Shown in pieces: positions 1-8,282 of a stretch of DNA of 64,000 nt. The position numbers and the translations under genes were made by a program. Source of the DNA: Pirellulaceae bacterium (GTDB lineage Bacteria; Planctomycetota; Planctomycetia; Pirellulales; Pirellulaceae). Every line of letters begins with the position of its first letter. Position 1 is the first letter of the stretch. The notes under the pieces were generated by a model. The model had not been told where the DNA came from, searched no databases, and worked only from the letters and a program-made list of their open reading frames with translations. The stretch lies in assembly GCA_019636385.1 (NCBI GenBank), contig JAHBXT010000003.1, forward strand, positions 62,001-126,000. Reading direction: 5' to 3'.

Positions 1-694
1 CCTGTCGAATTACAGGATGCGAGCAACCGCGAGCGACCAGCCTGAGCGACTCTGCTGCCGCGAATCCCAACGCAAGCAGTTCAGCAAAGTTTTGCGTCAA
101 GATGGCCATGGCTTTGACGTTTTGATACCGTCCAGCAGTCAACCACGGAGTCAGTCGATGCGTAAGTCCATAATTTCGCCACAACTTGACTACGAAGACG
201 GTAGGTATGGCGCACAGCCCTGCAGCCATGAGAGTGCTACCGAATTCACTAAATATCCATTTATTCAGCCCCAAGAGCACCTTTGTCGAGTATGGCAACC
301 GTGAGCCAAAATCATTGAACATACTTTCGTAGATAGGCACTATCAGCACCGATGCCAGCAACAGAACCGCCAGCAGCAATAACGAGACGACAGCGGGATA
401 TAGCCACATTGACCACGGAGATTGCTGAGCATCCAATTGATCAACGACTCTTACCAAATCCTCATGGCTATTAGCAGTGAACTGGATCGGATGAACCACG
501 AGGTGCATCACCGCTGCTGTACTGGGATCGCTAGCCAATAACGCGACGTCGGTCACCGTGCTGAGCTTCTTAGAGACAATTCGCAAACGGTTTGCAATGC
601 GTCGGTCGCCTACTTCGTCGGCAAGCGCCGCGAACAGACCGGACCATTCAGGTAGGTGTTGTAAAGCTCTGGTCGTGTGCTGGACTGGATTCAT
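1..694 (-). CDS. GspF-like type II secretion F-domain membrane protein (3' end outside window)
   Basis: The gene runs off the left edge, so only the first ~231 residues are visible. Translating the minus strand from the ATG at 694 gives an uninterrupted frame. After a ~95-residue soluble N-terminal part comes a strong hydrophobic segment, then a stretch reading VPIYESMF and GSRLP-YSTKVLL. This is the signature around the first membrane helix of T2SS F domains (PF00482). A second hydrophobic segment follows, then a second cytosolic part containing ILTQNFAELLALG, typical of the start of the second F domain. GspF-family proteins are inner-membrane platform proteins of type II secretion or type IV pili. 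The start codon overlaps the stop of the preceding gene as ATGA, so translation is probably coupled. No GspE or pseudopilin gene is visible nearby. The family call is good; the system it serves is unknown. Confidence 0.75.
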   Translation of the reverse strand, partial: MNPVQHTTRALQHLPEWSGLFAALADEVGDRRIANRLRIVSKKLSTVTDVALLASDPSTAAVMHLVVHPIQFTANSHEDLVRVVDQLDAQQSPWSMWLYPAVVSLLLLAVLLLASVLIVPIYESMFNDFGSRLPYSTKVLLGLNKWIFSEFGSTLMAAGLCAIPTVFVVKLWRNYGLTHRLTPWLTAGRYQNVKAMAILTQNFAELLALGFAAAESLRLVARGCSHPVIRQ

Positions 695-1722
695 CGGCCG
701 CTTCCATATCCGTCGATCAGCATCTGCAATGTCGCCGCCAGCGGTTGAAACAGCATTAATCCCGCAATCAATGCCATGCCACCTCCTACGACCAAATGCA
801 CTGCAAATGGTAGGCGATTGGCCGATTTTAGGTTTGCTCGCGCACCAATCCATCCATACAACTGCTCGGTCCAACGGAAGACACTACTGTCGGCTGTCAT
901 TGCCGAATATTGCTGGCTCCAGTCCAGCAACGGCGCATCAGTCGCGTCAACCGTGTTAGCGCTGGGCGCCGAAGTTGAAGAGTCAATTTGTTGGCGTTGC
1001 TGGACCTGCTCCAACTCTGCATCCCAGGCCAGTAGTCTTGCCAGCCGGGCACGATCGAGGGCTTGTGACGTACAGGCGGTTAGCTTTGTGCGAGTCGCCA
1101 CCGACTGCGAACGCTGCATGCGCCAGGCGAAGAGGCCTGCCAGCACCAACAGGACTGCAATCAACCACCACGGGTGAGACCCTACAACAAACAGCAGTCG
1201 CATGATGCCGTCAGGTTGCACATCGGCCTGTTGTGCCAGCCGCTGCATGCGCGGAATGGATACGGAAGCCACCACGCCCCAGCAGACGCAACCCAACAGA
1301 CAATAGATGGTTGTGTAGAAATAGGATAATTCCAAACTGGCAGTCGAAGTGCGTTTTAGTTTTGTGTATGCGATCAACAGCTCTAGCGACTCGATCGACT
1401 GGCCGCCGCTGATCCACCGTCGCCAAATATCAAAGTACAGCGGGCGTAGGGCAGGCAAAGAGGCCAAAGAGGCGTCGGGCGTCAGGCCGCGCTGAGCATC
1501 CGCTAGCACACGCTTGACAATCACCTGCAATCGCTGCCTGAAACTATGCACGGATTCATTTGCTAATATCGTGGTGCCCGCCTGCGGGTCGGAGATGTCG
1601 GATTCAGGGGTCAGCGAAACCGAATTGTGCATTACGGGATTAAGCAGCAGTTCTTCGATAGGAAAGCCTGCCAACTGTAAAGCTTCAAGCTGCTGATGAA
1701 AGCGTTCAATGGGAGCGATCAT
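691..1722 (-). CDS. Diverged GspF-like membrane protein
   Basis: A 343-residue protein with a soluble N-terminal half and three hydrophobic segments, at roughly residues 145-165, 185-205 and 310-335. The part before the first helix (LRPLYFDIWRRWISGGQSIE) resembles the first GspF F domain, where a cytosolic helical bundle leads into the membrane. The final helix followed by a short polar tail matches the way GspF proteins end. The second cytosolic domain is shortened and not recognisable, so this looks like a degenerate paralogue of the next gene. It overlaps that gene by 4 nt and the upstream small gene by 17 nt, so all of them sit in one translationally coupled unit behind a sigma factor. 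The fold assignment is inferred from pattern similarity only. Confidence 0.6.
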   Translation of the reverse strand: MIAPIERFHQQLEALQLAGFPIEELLLNPVMHNSVSLTPESDISDPQAGTTILANESVHSFRQRLQVIVKRVLADAQRGLTPDASLASLPALRPLYFDIWRRWISGGQSIESLELLIAYTKLKRTSTASLELSYFYTTIYCLLGCVCWGVVASVSIPRMQRLAQQADVQPDGIMRLLFVVGSHPWWLIAVLLVLAGLFAWRMQRSQSVATRTKLTACTSQALDRARLARLLAWDAELEQVQQRQQIDSSTSAPSANTVDATDAPLLDWSQQYSAMTADSSVFRWTEQLYGWIGARANLKSANRLPFAVHLVVGGGMALIAGLMLFQPLAATLQMLIDGYGSGR

Positions 1723-2083
1723 CTCCGCCTCGCAGTTGGCGAAATGTCTCTACCAGTGCCCAATCGACATTCGTTCCGGCATACGCTGAGTACTCGAGAG
1801 CCTGGCGCTGAACCTGCTCACTAGTGGGAGCCGATAGCTCGTCTCGGTAGCCAGCTAAAACCCAGAACAAGCCTAAGATACTCACCCATAATCCCGCCAT
1901 ACAGATTCCAAAATTTCGCAGCTTCGTTAGCTCAGCACGTCGCACATCGATATCGCGGGCCGCTTCAACGACGCGTGGTCGCAGATCATCAGAGGGAACC
2001 ACAAAGTCTTTTGCACTGGAGACCAACCGCTCCAGGTCAGCGAAATCCTCGGCGATCCACAGGCTAGGAGGTAAATTATTCAT
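1706..2083 (-). CDS. Small single-helix protein between sigma factor and GspF-like genes
   Basis: A 125-residue protein. Residues ~1-58 are polar and contain the short helical region DLRPRVVEAARDIDVRRAEL. A single membrane helix spans ~59-80 and a ~45-residue polar tail follows. Its position directly after an ECF sigma gene (8-nt overlap) and its cytosolic part followed by one helix are what one expects of an anti-sigma factor. However, no HxxxCxxC zinc motif or other ASD signature is visible, so that role is only an inference from context. It overlaps the next gene by 17 nt. It could equally be a structural subunit of the GspF-like pair. Confidence 0.6.
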   Translation of the reverse strand: MNNLPPSLWIAEDFADLERLVSSAKDFVVPSDDLRPRVVEAARDIDVRRAELTKLRNFGICMAGLWVSILGLFWVLAGYRDELSAPTSEQVQRQALEYSAYAGTNVDWALVETFRQLRGGDDRSH

Positions 2084-2654
2084 GCGCTACCTCCTGGCTG
2101 TGCGAACGCAGGTAGACCGCCAGTTTTTCGAGCGCGTATCGATAGCGACTAGCGACGGTCGCAGGTGGAACCTCCAAGACATCAGCAATTTGCTGAAAAG
2201 TCAGCTCTTCCCAAATCTTCAATACCACGATCTCACTTTGCTGAGTGGGCAACTGTCGTAGAGCAGTCCAAATAGCACGATACGTTTCGGCCAGCTCCAC
2301 CTCATCAACTCGGCAATAGGTGACTAAAGGTTGGCTGGCATCCAACGGAGCCGAAGCCTGTTTGTTTCTCAGAATCAGCAAAGCGCTATTGCGCATCATC
2401 CGCAATAGATAATGCCACGGTTGCTGGGCCTGGCAAATCAATTGTGGTCTCTGCGCTACCCGGACCAAGGTCGCTTGCAGAGCATCCTCGGCATCGTGTT
2501 GGTTGCGAGTAATCGCCACAGCCAAGCGCACAAGTCGCTGGGCCGTCAAATCGAATAGGCCACCCAAAGCCGCCCCACCACTCTCCTCGATCCGCTGTGC
2601 ACACTGGCGCACGCGGTCCGAAAAGCGATCAAGTGGTTCAGGGATATTGGACAT
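2076..2654 (-). CDS. ECF-type RNA polymerase sigma factor
   Basis: A 192-residue sigma-70 family protein of the extracytoplasmic function class. Region 2 is visible around ITRNQHDAEDALQATLVRVA, the core-binding/-10 recognition helix with its DAEDALQ motif. Region 4 is a helix-turn-helix near the C-terminus: LPTQQSEIVVLKIWEELTF, then QQIADVLEVPPATVASRYR. The open frame extends upstream to 2822, but the ATG at 2654 gives the normal ECF length and lies 13 nt after AGGA. The stop overlaps the start of the small membrane gene by 8 nt, and the unit continues into two GspF-like genes, so this factor may control its own operon. No target promoter was identified. Confidence 0.88.
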   Translation of the reverse strand: MSNIPEPLDRFSDRVRQCAQRIEESGGAALGGLFDLTAQRLVRLAVAITRNQHDAEDALQATLVRVAQRPQLICQAQQPWHYLLRMMRNSALLILRNKQASAPLDASQPLVTYCRVDEVELAETYRAIWTALRQLPTQQSEIVVLKIWEELTFQQIADVLEVPPATVASRYRYALEKLAVYLRSHSQEVAHE

Positions 2655-3085
2655 AATCGACAAGAAATCCTGAAGGTAAGCGGACTGCCTATTAGGATGC
2701 GCGCCGCCAGCCGATTTGTCTAACGAAATCCGAATAATCAGACAGATAGGTCGATTGTTTGGAAAACACGCACCTACATGTTCACCATTCCCAATCCTTC
2801 CAGGCGCTAACGCTATCCCCAATTGAGAAAATCTCGTTCAACCTCCACAAACAAATTGGGGTGTGCGACGCCAATTGCCCACCACCATAGGTGACCAACC
2901 ATCGGAACCCACGCTGCGTGATCAAACATCCACCGGCCAACCACACCCGACACTGGTTGCTGGGCCGGCGGTCGCGGGTTTTTGGTGGTGTGAAGATTAG
3001 CGGTATAATGTGAGCTTGTTAGATGTTCCGTCGCGACTTTGTCCCACCCCGCTAACCTCTACGAAACTGCGTATTGAGTGAACTA
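2655..3085. other. Intergenic region upstream of the sigma-factor operon
   Basis: About 430 bases with no convincing gene. The frame of the sigma gene stays open to 2822 but lacks conserved sequence. A perfect TATAAT lies on the plus strand at 3004-3009, with TTGGTG at 2982-2987 (16-nt spacer). It points into the 3' end of the deoxynucleoside kinase, antisense to it. The sigma operon promoter must lie here or in the open frame, but no clear ECF-type promoter was recognised. Confidence 0.5.
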
Positions 3086-3835
3086 TTACACGTTGGGGGT
3101 GATGGGAACTCGTGGTTCCTTGGTTAGCCCAAAGGTCAATTGCTCGTACCACGTATCTTCGGATTCGACCAACTTGCAGATTTTCTTCCAGATTTCGACC
3201 GGCGGTCCGAACTCGCGCCAGTCGATCGTTAGCACGCGGACACCACGACGGCGCATTTCGCCAAGCAGCTTTTGATAGTTGTCGTACAGCTGCTGGAGAT
3301 AGTCCAGAGGTACACCAGACTCCTGCGAGCGACCGCGCGTGTGCATGCGATCGTAGCACTCTTCGGGCGAGACGTCTAAATAGACAAATATATCTGGAGG
3401 CATCACATCGCGGCTCATGTTGCGGTATACGTCCACGTACAGTTGGTACTCTTCGGGCGTCATAAAGCCGCGTTCCATGGCGGTGGTGGCGAACACGGTA
3501 TCGCCATAGATCGGACGATCCTGGATAACGATAATCCCCTGATCACCCCACGCCTGCTCGACGGCCAAGCGATGCTGTTCGTAACGCTGGCAGAGCATGA
3601 ACATCTGCATGGCAAAGCCACCACCCGTATTATTGCCGGTGGTTAGGTCTTGGTAGTAGCGCTGCAAAAAATGATTGAACTTGGGGTGATGCGTGGGCTC
3701 TTCCATAACCCGCGTTGGTCGCCCCGCAGCCATGGCCGCCGAAGCGATGGCGTGGCAGGCGTTCGTCTTGCCCGCTCCGATGTTGGCGTCGATCGCAATG
3801 AACAGTCCGCGCTGCTTGGGCTTGCCCAACGTCAT
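3086..3835 (-). CDS. Deoxynucleoside kinase (dNK family)
   Basis: A 249-residue nucleoside kinase that would transfer phosphate from a nucleoside triphosphate to a deoxynucleoside in the salvage pathway, in the cytosol. The P-loop is DANIGAGKT at residues ~16-24, the dNK/dCK-like form of Walker A. QDRPIYGDTVF carries the DR motif near the substrate base, and RMHTRGRSQE is the arginine-rich lid. The ATG at 3835 is preceded by AGGAAGG with a 6-nt spacer, which decides against the upstream open frame to 3946. Substrate specificity (dA/dG, dC or dT) cannot be read from sequence alone. It stands alone on the minus strand. Confidence 0.85.
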   Translation of the reverse strand: MTLGKPKQRGLFIAIDANIGAGKTNACHAIASAAMAAGRPTRVMEEPTHHPKFNHFLQRYYQDLTTGNNTGGGFAMQMFMLCQRYEQHRLAVEQAWGDQGIIVIQDRPIYGDTVFATTAMERGFMTPEEYQLYVDVYRNMSRDVMPPDIFVYLDVSPEECYDRMHTRGRSQESGVPLDYLQQLYDNYQKLLGEMRRRGVRVLTIDWREFGPPVEIWKKICKLVESEDTWYEQLTFGLTKEPRVPITPNV

Positions 3836-4271
3836 ACAATACCTTCCTATGGTCCTGGGCCGAGAGAGTGGGATAATTGTTTCAGCGCAGGCTGCGTGTT
3901 GCGAACTGCGTTGTTGCCGTGCATGAAAAGACTCCGCACGGCGCATGGTAAAAGGTAGCGTTCCAATAGCTTCTTTTCAACCATCCACTGTAATGCTTTC
4001 TGGGGCAGGGCAGAATCCTGGTCAAAGTGATTTCCGATTATCTCGTTGAGGCAAACGCCGGGGGGGTGGCACCGGGGTTAACCGACCTCAGCACGGCCTG
4101 TGCAATCGGCATCCTGGCAACAGTCATCATATCTTGCCGAGGCCCATCGAATCCATGGATAGGGCGACGAACCAATGGTGGTTAATGTCGCCAAAATGGT
4201 GGGCAAACTAGTTGTCAACCGTCTAGCGTCGCGAGCTACCAATGTGCTGTCGACATAATGGCCTTAGCGGA
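3836..4271. other. Intergenic region between dNK and GH92 genes
   Basis: 436 bases. It holds the strong ribosome binding site of the kinase gene at its left end and a seven-G run near 4060-4066. The only small frames, such as a 27-codon one from 4175, have no ribosome binding site or recognisable product. No terminator-like hairpin or RNA gene was seen. Confidence 0.4.
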
Positions 4272-6656
4272 TCACTTGTTGGATTGCACCACTTGAGGCG
4301 TCGCAGACAGTTCAAATCGTAATTGGCCACCGCCAGCGATCTGGCTGTGTCGAAGCTGCGTGCCGGAGATGGTCTGCCCGTTGAGCGTGACTTTCCGAAT
4401 ATACATCGCATCTGGAGAATCGCGATCGACGATGATTTCCAGCGGACGGGAGCCGACCGACAAGTCGGCACGCGACCATAGCGGACTGGACAATTCGTAG
4501 CGATCTGTACCGGCAATGGGATACAGCCCTAGTGAACTCAGCACATACCACGCCGACAATGTGCCGCCGTCGTCATTGCCGTCTAGTCCATTTGGACCCA
4601 CGCCATATTTGTGCTCGAGCACCCAGCGTACCCATTTCTGAGTCAGATCGGGGCGACCAGCGGCATTGAATAGGTAGGCAGCAAACAGATCAGGTTGATT
4701 GCCTTGCCAATAATAAGCGTTCGGTACGGCACCGACTTGGGTGGGAGAGCGCGTGAAAAACTCTTCCAATTGCGAGACGAACTGGTCACGACTTGAAAAC
4801 AATTCGATGAGTCCTGAGGCATCGTGAGGAACCGCCCAGCGCCATTGCCACGCGCTGCCTTCCACGTAGGCTTTGGTGAATTTGCCGGCCAGGTCGGTAT
4901 AGGTCAACATCAGCGGTCGGAAGTCAGCTTGAAATTCCCCCTGAGAGTCGCGAGCCTGAAAAAACTGCGTTTGCGGATTCCAGAGTTGGCGATAGGCCAG
5001 CGCGCGTTGGTCGAAACGTCGTGCGTCAGCAGATTTGCCGAGCGCCTCAGCCAAGCGGGCGATAGCGTAATCGGCATAACAATACTCCAAGGTCCGAGCG
5101 ACCGATTCTCCCATGAGGTCGGAAGGGCAGTAACCGTATTGCAGATAGGCCTGAATACCCTCGCGGCCGGAGAAACGCGCGCCCGGAGGCGTTGGCTGGT
5201 CAGCAGTTCTTAATATGGCAGCGTAGGCAGCGTGCACGTCGAAATCGCGGATATTCTTGAGGTACGTTTCAGCGATCACCAAGTCGGCGGGTGTCCCAAA
5301 CATCGAATTGGTGTATCCACTGCCTGATGGCCAACGCGGCAAGTAGCCGCCGTGTCGAGACATCTGAACCAGTGAAACCACCATGTCGCGTTGTTGTTGC
5401 TGGTACAGGAGTGTATACAGGGGATGCGTGGTTCGAAATGTATCCCACAGCGACATGTCGGTGTAGTAGTTGAAGCCGTCGGCCTGATGAACTTGTTTGT
5501 CAAATCCAAGATAGCTTCCATCCACATCACTGAAGGTTGTGGGCATATTGAGCGCGCGATAGAGGGCCGTGTAGTAGATCGTCTGCTGTTGATCGTTGCC
5601 ACCTGCCACACGTCCTTTGGCTAGGTGTGTTTCCCAGGACTGGCCAGTCAAGCGCAAGACTTGGTCAAAGTCAGCCTGTCCGGCTTCAGCTTCAAGGTTT
5701 TGGCGAGCATTCTGGATACTGACAAAAGAAATTCCCATTTTCAGTTCAATACTTACAGGCTGTTCGCTCGACGCAAATTGCAGTTGGATACCTACGCTCT
5801 CGCCGTCGGTCTGCAATGGCTCAGGCAGCAGTTGCTGGCCGTCCCACAGCAGTTGCTTGGTGACCGCTCGATTGCAGCGGGCCACAAAATGGATTTTTGA
5901 CCCACCGTACCGCGACGAGAAGGCGCCGAAGGTGCGTGCTGAGCCTTCTACTTCCATCCGGTCGGGTAGCCAGCGCACGGATGCCTCTGAGCATCTACCT
6001 TTGCCCAGCGCGCTGCTGACGTTGATTCGTAAATATGGAGTCTGTCCGGCGGGAAAAGTGTAGCGATGAACGCCAACCCGAGTTGAAGCGGTCAACTCGG
6101 CCAAAATCTTGGGTTCTGGCAACATTACTGCATAGTAGCCTGGAAAGGCCTGCTCTTGATCATGAGAAAACCGATAGCTGACGCCTTCGCGCAGCTCTGC
6201 ATCTGTCAAGTTTGCGACGCTGGGTAACACAGAGCAATTGCCACCATCGATGGCACCAGTACCTACCAAACGCGTATGGCTAAACCCCAGTAGCTGCTGA
6301 TCGCCATAGTAATAGCCCGACATGTTTGACGCCTTGGCGCCACGCGGGCTGATCGTGTCGGGGCTCAAGCGAACCATACCCAGCGGGGCCATCGCGCCGG
6401 GAAAGTTATTCCCGCACAAGAACGAAATGCCACCGGTGCCGATGAAGGGATCGACTTGGCTGGAAAGAGCTCCCGGCTGAGCCGGTGGTGGCCAGAGATC
6501 CGCAGCCCGACCACCGGAGTGGATCGCAATCAGGATTAAAAAACTAAAGCTCCGGAAGCACAGCCGCCATTTCAATTTTCGTGGCTTGGCGTGGCGCAGG
6601 CTTTCATTGAAATAAGAGAACGTCTGCTTGCGGGTAGCGTATGAATTTTGGGGCAT
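4272..6656 (-). CDS. GH92 alpha-mannosidase, exported
   Basis: A ~794-residue glycoside hydrolase of family 92, Ca2+-dependent exo-acting enzymes that mostly remove alpha-1,2/1,3-linked mannose from glycans. The mature N-terminus begins VDPFIGTGG, followed by FPGAMAPLGMVRLSPD and GYYYGDQQLLGFSHT, all GH92 hallmarks. The C-terminal catalytic region has GLDGNDDGGTLSAWYVLSSL, containing the conserved GNDD acidic motif, and ESVARTLEYCYADYA. A hydrophobic segment (SFSFLILIAIHSGG) ending in A-A indicates Sec export, with a long basic n-region typical of planctomycetes. An alternative start at 6692 overlaps the sulfatase stop as TGATG. Neither start has a strong Shine-Dalgarno sequence. The pairing with a sulfatase suggests joint attack on a sulfated, mannose-containing glycan. 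Confidence 0.9.
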   Translation of the reverse strand: MPQNSYATRKQTFSYFNESLRHAKPRKLKWRLCFRSFSFLILIAIHSGGRAADLWPPPAQPGALSSQVDPFIGTGGISFLCGNNFPGAMAPLGMVRLSPDTISPRGAKASNMSGYYYGDQQLLGFSHTRLVGTGAIDGGNCSVLPSVANLTDAELREGVSYRFSHDQEQAFPGYYAVMLPEPKILAELTASTRVGVHRYTFPAGQTPYLRINVSSALGKGRCSEASVRWLPDRMEVEGSARTFGAFSSRYGGSKIHFVARCNRAVTKQLLWDGQQLLPEPLQTDGESVGIQLQFASSEQPVSIELKMGISFVSIQNARQNLEAEAGQADFDQVLRLTGQSWETHLAKGRVAGGNDQQQTIYYTALYRALNMPTTFSDVDGSYLGFDKQVHQADGFNYYTDMSLWDTFRTTHPLYTLLYQQQQRDMVVSLVQMSRHGGYLPRWPSGSGYTNSMFGTPADLVIAETYLKNIRDFDVHAAYAAILRTADQPTPPGARFSGREGIQAYLQYGYCPSDLMGESVARTLEYCYADYAIARLAEALGKSADARRFDQRALAYRQLWNPQTQFFQARDSQGEFQADFRPLMLTYTDLAGKFTKAYVEGSAWQWRWAVPHDASGLIELFSSRDQFVSQLEEFFTRSPTQVGAVPNAYYWQGNQPDLFAAYLFNAAGRPDLTQKWVRWVLEHKYGVGPNGLDGNDDGGTLSAWYVLSSLGLYPIAGTDRYELSSPLWSRADLSVGSRPLEIIVDRDSPDAMYIRKVTLNGQTISGTQLRHSQIAGGGQLRFELSATPQVVQSNK

Positions 6657-6691
6657 CGACGTTGTTCGATTCCATGTAGTTAAGAGAAACA

Positions 6692-8182
6692 TCAGCGAAT
6701 GGGCTGCGTAGGATCCATGCGTTTTAAGTCTTGAGCAGTTGGCTGGCCCCCAAATTGTTGCCAATACCGTTCGGCAAAAGAATTCAGTCGTGGACCAATG
6801 GAATTTTCATTGACCAGCTGGGGAAGACATGCCTGCCACCACTCTTCAAACTGACCGCTCAACCGCAGCGCAACGTCTGGGTGTTGTTCGATGACGTTGT
6901 GTTGCTGCGCATAATCCGCCTGCAAATCAAACAATTGCCAAGCTGGGTGGGTAGCGCCGTCGGGGCTAACCAGTGACCATCGCGTCGTTCTAACCGCAGC
7001 CATTCTGTATTTCCCCTGACTGGGATCGGCCAATTTGGGCCAGCGACCAACATGCGTGAATAATGTACGGTCAGGCCAGGCGGCCTGTGGATCTCGTAAC
7101 AGCGAGACTAGGCTGCGACCTTCAACTTGACGCTGAACCTGTTCTGTTATTTCGGCACCACCAAGGGTGGCGAGGGTTGGTAAGAAATCGATGTGTGCGG
7201 CGAGGGCCGTGCAGTCAGCAGGCTGAATCGTACCGGGCCAACGCCAAAAGCAACTCGACCGCGTGCCGCCCAGCCAGGCGCTGCCTTTGGCGCCGCGCAT
7301 GCCAGCGTTGAATACTGTGTGTCCTAAAGCGGTGCCATTGTCATTGATGAAAATGACCAGCGTCTGCTGGGCAAGGTTCCATTGATCGAGTTGATCCAAG
7401 AGCCTGCCGATGTTTTGATCAATATTGTGAATCATGCCATAGAAGTGCGCCAGTGGCTCGCTGGGAGCTGCTGAACGATACAACTCGGCATCCTCTGGTC
7501 GCGCTGTATAGGGCGCGTGCGGCGCGTTGGTCGAGATATAAGCAAAAAAGGGTTGAGCGTTTTGTCGCTGCTGGTCGATCCAGGTAGTCGCCTGACGAAA
7601 AAAAACATCGGTGCAGAAACCGCTCGTTTGAACGAAGCGATCATTGTGCCAGATGAATGGATCAACATAGGTATTTCCGGGTGCATCGCCGCACGAACCC
7701 GGATAGGACTGGCCGATGCCTCCAGCACCATGGATAAATGTTTCTGAGAATCCACGTGCACTAGGCAGATAGTTATCTTCATCGCCCAAGTGCCATTTGC
7801 CAAAAATCCCCGTGGCGTAACCAGCAGATTGCAGTACTTGAGCCAATGTAATCGCCGACAGAGTCAACCGTTCACGCTCAGCAATGGTGTGCGTGACGCC
7901 GTTCTTGAACTCGTGACGTCCTGTCAGTAGCGCGCTGCGCGTAGGAGCACAGGTTGGACTGACGTGAAAATCGGTAAATCGCAGGCTCTGGTCACGCAAG
8001 CGGTCCAAGTGCTTGGTCTTGACGATCGGATTGCCATGCGCGGAAATATCGCCATACCCCTGATCGTCGGTGAGAAGCACAATGACATTGGGCCGGCTAC
8101 CGGCAAGCCGATCTGCCGCGATTGCCGGGGCGGGCGCGACTTGCGCGAGCAGTACCCAGCCAAGTAAAAAGTACAAACGCAC
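6692..8182 (-). CDS. Exported type I sulfatase (arylsulfatase family)
   Basis: A 496-residue formylglycine-dependent sulfatase that hydrolyses sulfate esters, probably on polysaccharides, in the periplasm or outside. A signal peptide (RLYFLLGWVLLAQVAPAPAI-AA) starts the protein. NVIVLLTDDQGYGD supplies the metal-binding aspartates (39-40). CAPTRSALLTGR at 78-89 is the C-x-P-x-R sulfatase motif whose cysteine becomes formylglycine, and GKWHLGD follows. The start is GTG at 8182; no in-frame ATG fits the signal peptide. It ends immediately before the GH92 gene and is probably co-transcribed with it. The sulfatase-maturing enzyme is not in this window. Confidence 0.92.
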   Translation of the reverse strand: MRLYFLLGWVLLAQVAPAPAIAADRLAGSRPNVIVLLTDDQGYGDISAHGNPIVKTKHLDRLRDQSLRFTDFHVSPTCAPTRSALLTGRHEFKNGVTHTIAERERLTLSAITLAQVLQSAGYATGIFGKWHLGDEDNYLPSARGFSETFIHGAGGIGQSYPGSCGDAPGNTYVDPFIWHNDRFVQTSGFCTDVFFRQATTWIDQQRQNAQPFFAYISTNAPHAPYTARPEDAELYRSAAPSEPLAHFYGMIHNIDQNIGRLLDQLDQWNLAQQTLVIFINDNGTALGHTVFNAGMRGAKGSAWLGGTRSSCFWRWPGTIQPADCTALAAHIDFLPTLATLGGAEITEQVQRQVEGRSLVSLLRDPQAAWPDRTLFTHVGRWPKLADPSQGKYRMAAVRTTRWSLVSPDGATHPAWQLFDLQADYAQQHNVIEQHPDVALRLSGQFEEWWQACLPQLVNENSIGPRLNSFAERYWQQFGGQPTAQDLKRMDPTQPIR

Positions 8183-8238
8183 GCGAATTTTCTTCTGTAG
8201 TTAGGTGTAATGCCTCACACGGTCGGCTAGTATTATAA

Positions 8239-8262
8239 CCAGGGATCACCCCAGGGATCACC
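8239..8262. repeat. Perfect 12-bp tandem duplication in a divergent promoter region
   Basis: Two identical head-to-tail copies of CCAGGGATCACC at 8239-8250 and 8251-8262, with the next base also matching. They lie in the 100-bp gap between the divergent sulfatase and the membrane-protein gene at 8283, just downstream of an AT-rich TATTATAA stretch. The phasing (12 bp) is close to one helical turn. Confidence 0.7.
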
Positions 8263-8282
8263 CAGGCACGGGGGAGACGCAC

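Noticed and set aside
4175..4258. 27-codon plus-strand frame in the dNK-GH92 gap
   Set aside because: Too short, no Shine-Dalgarno sequence and no similarity to known small proteins.
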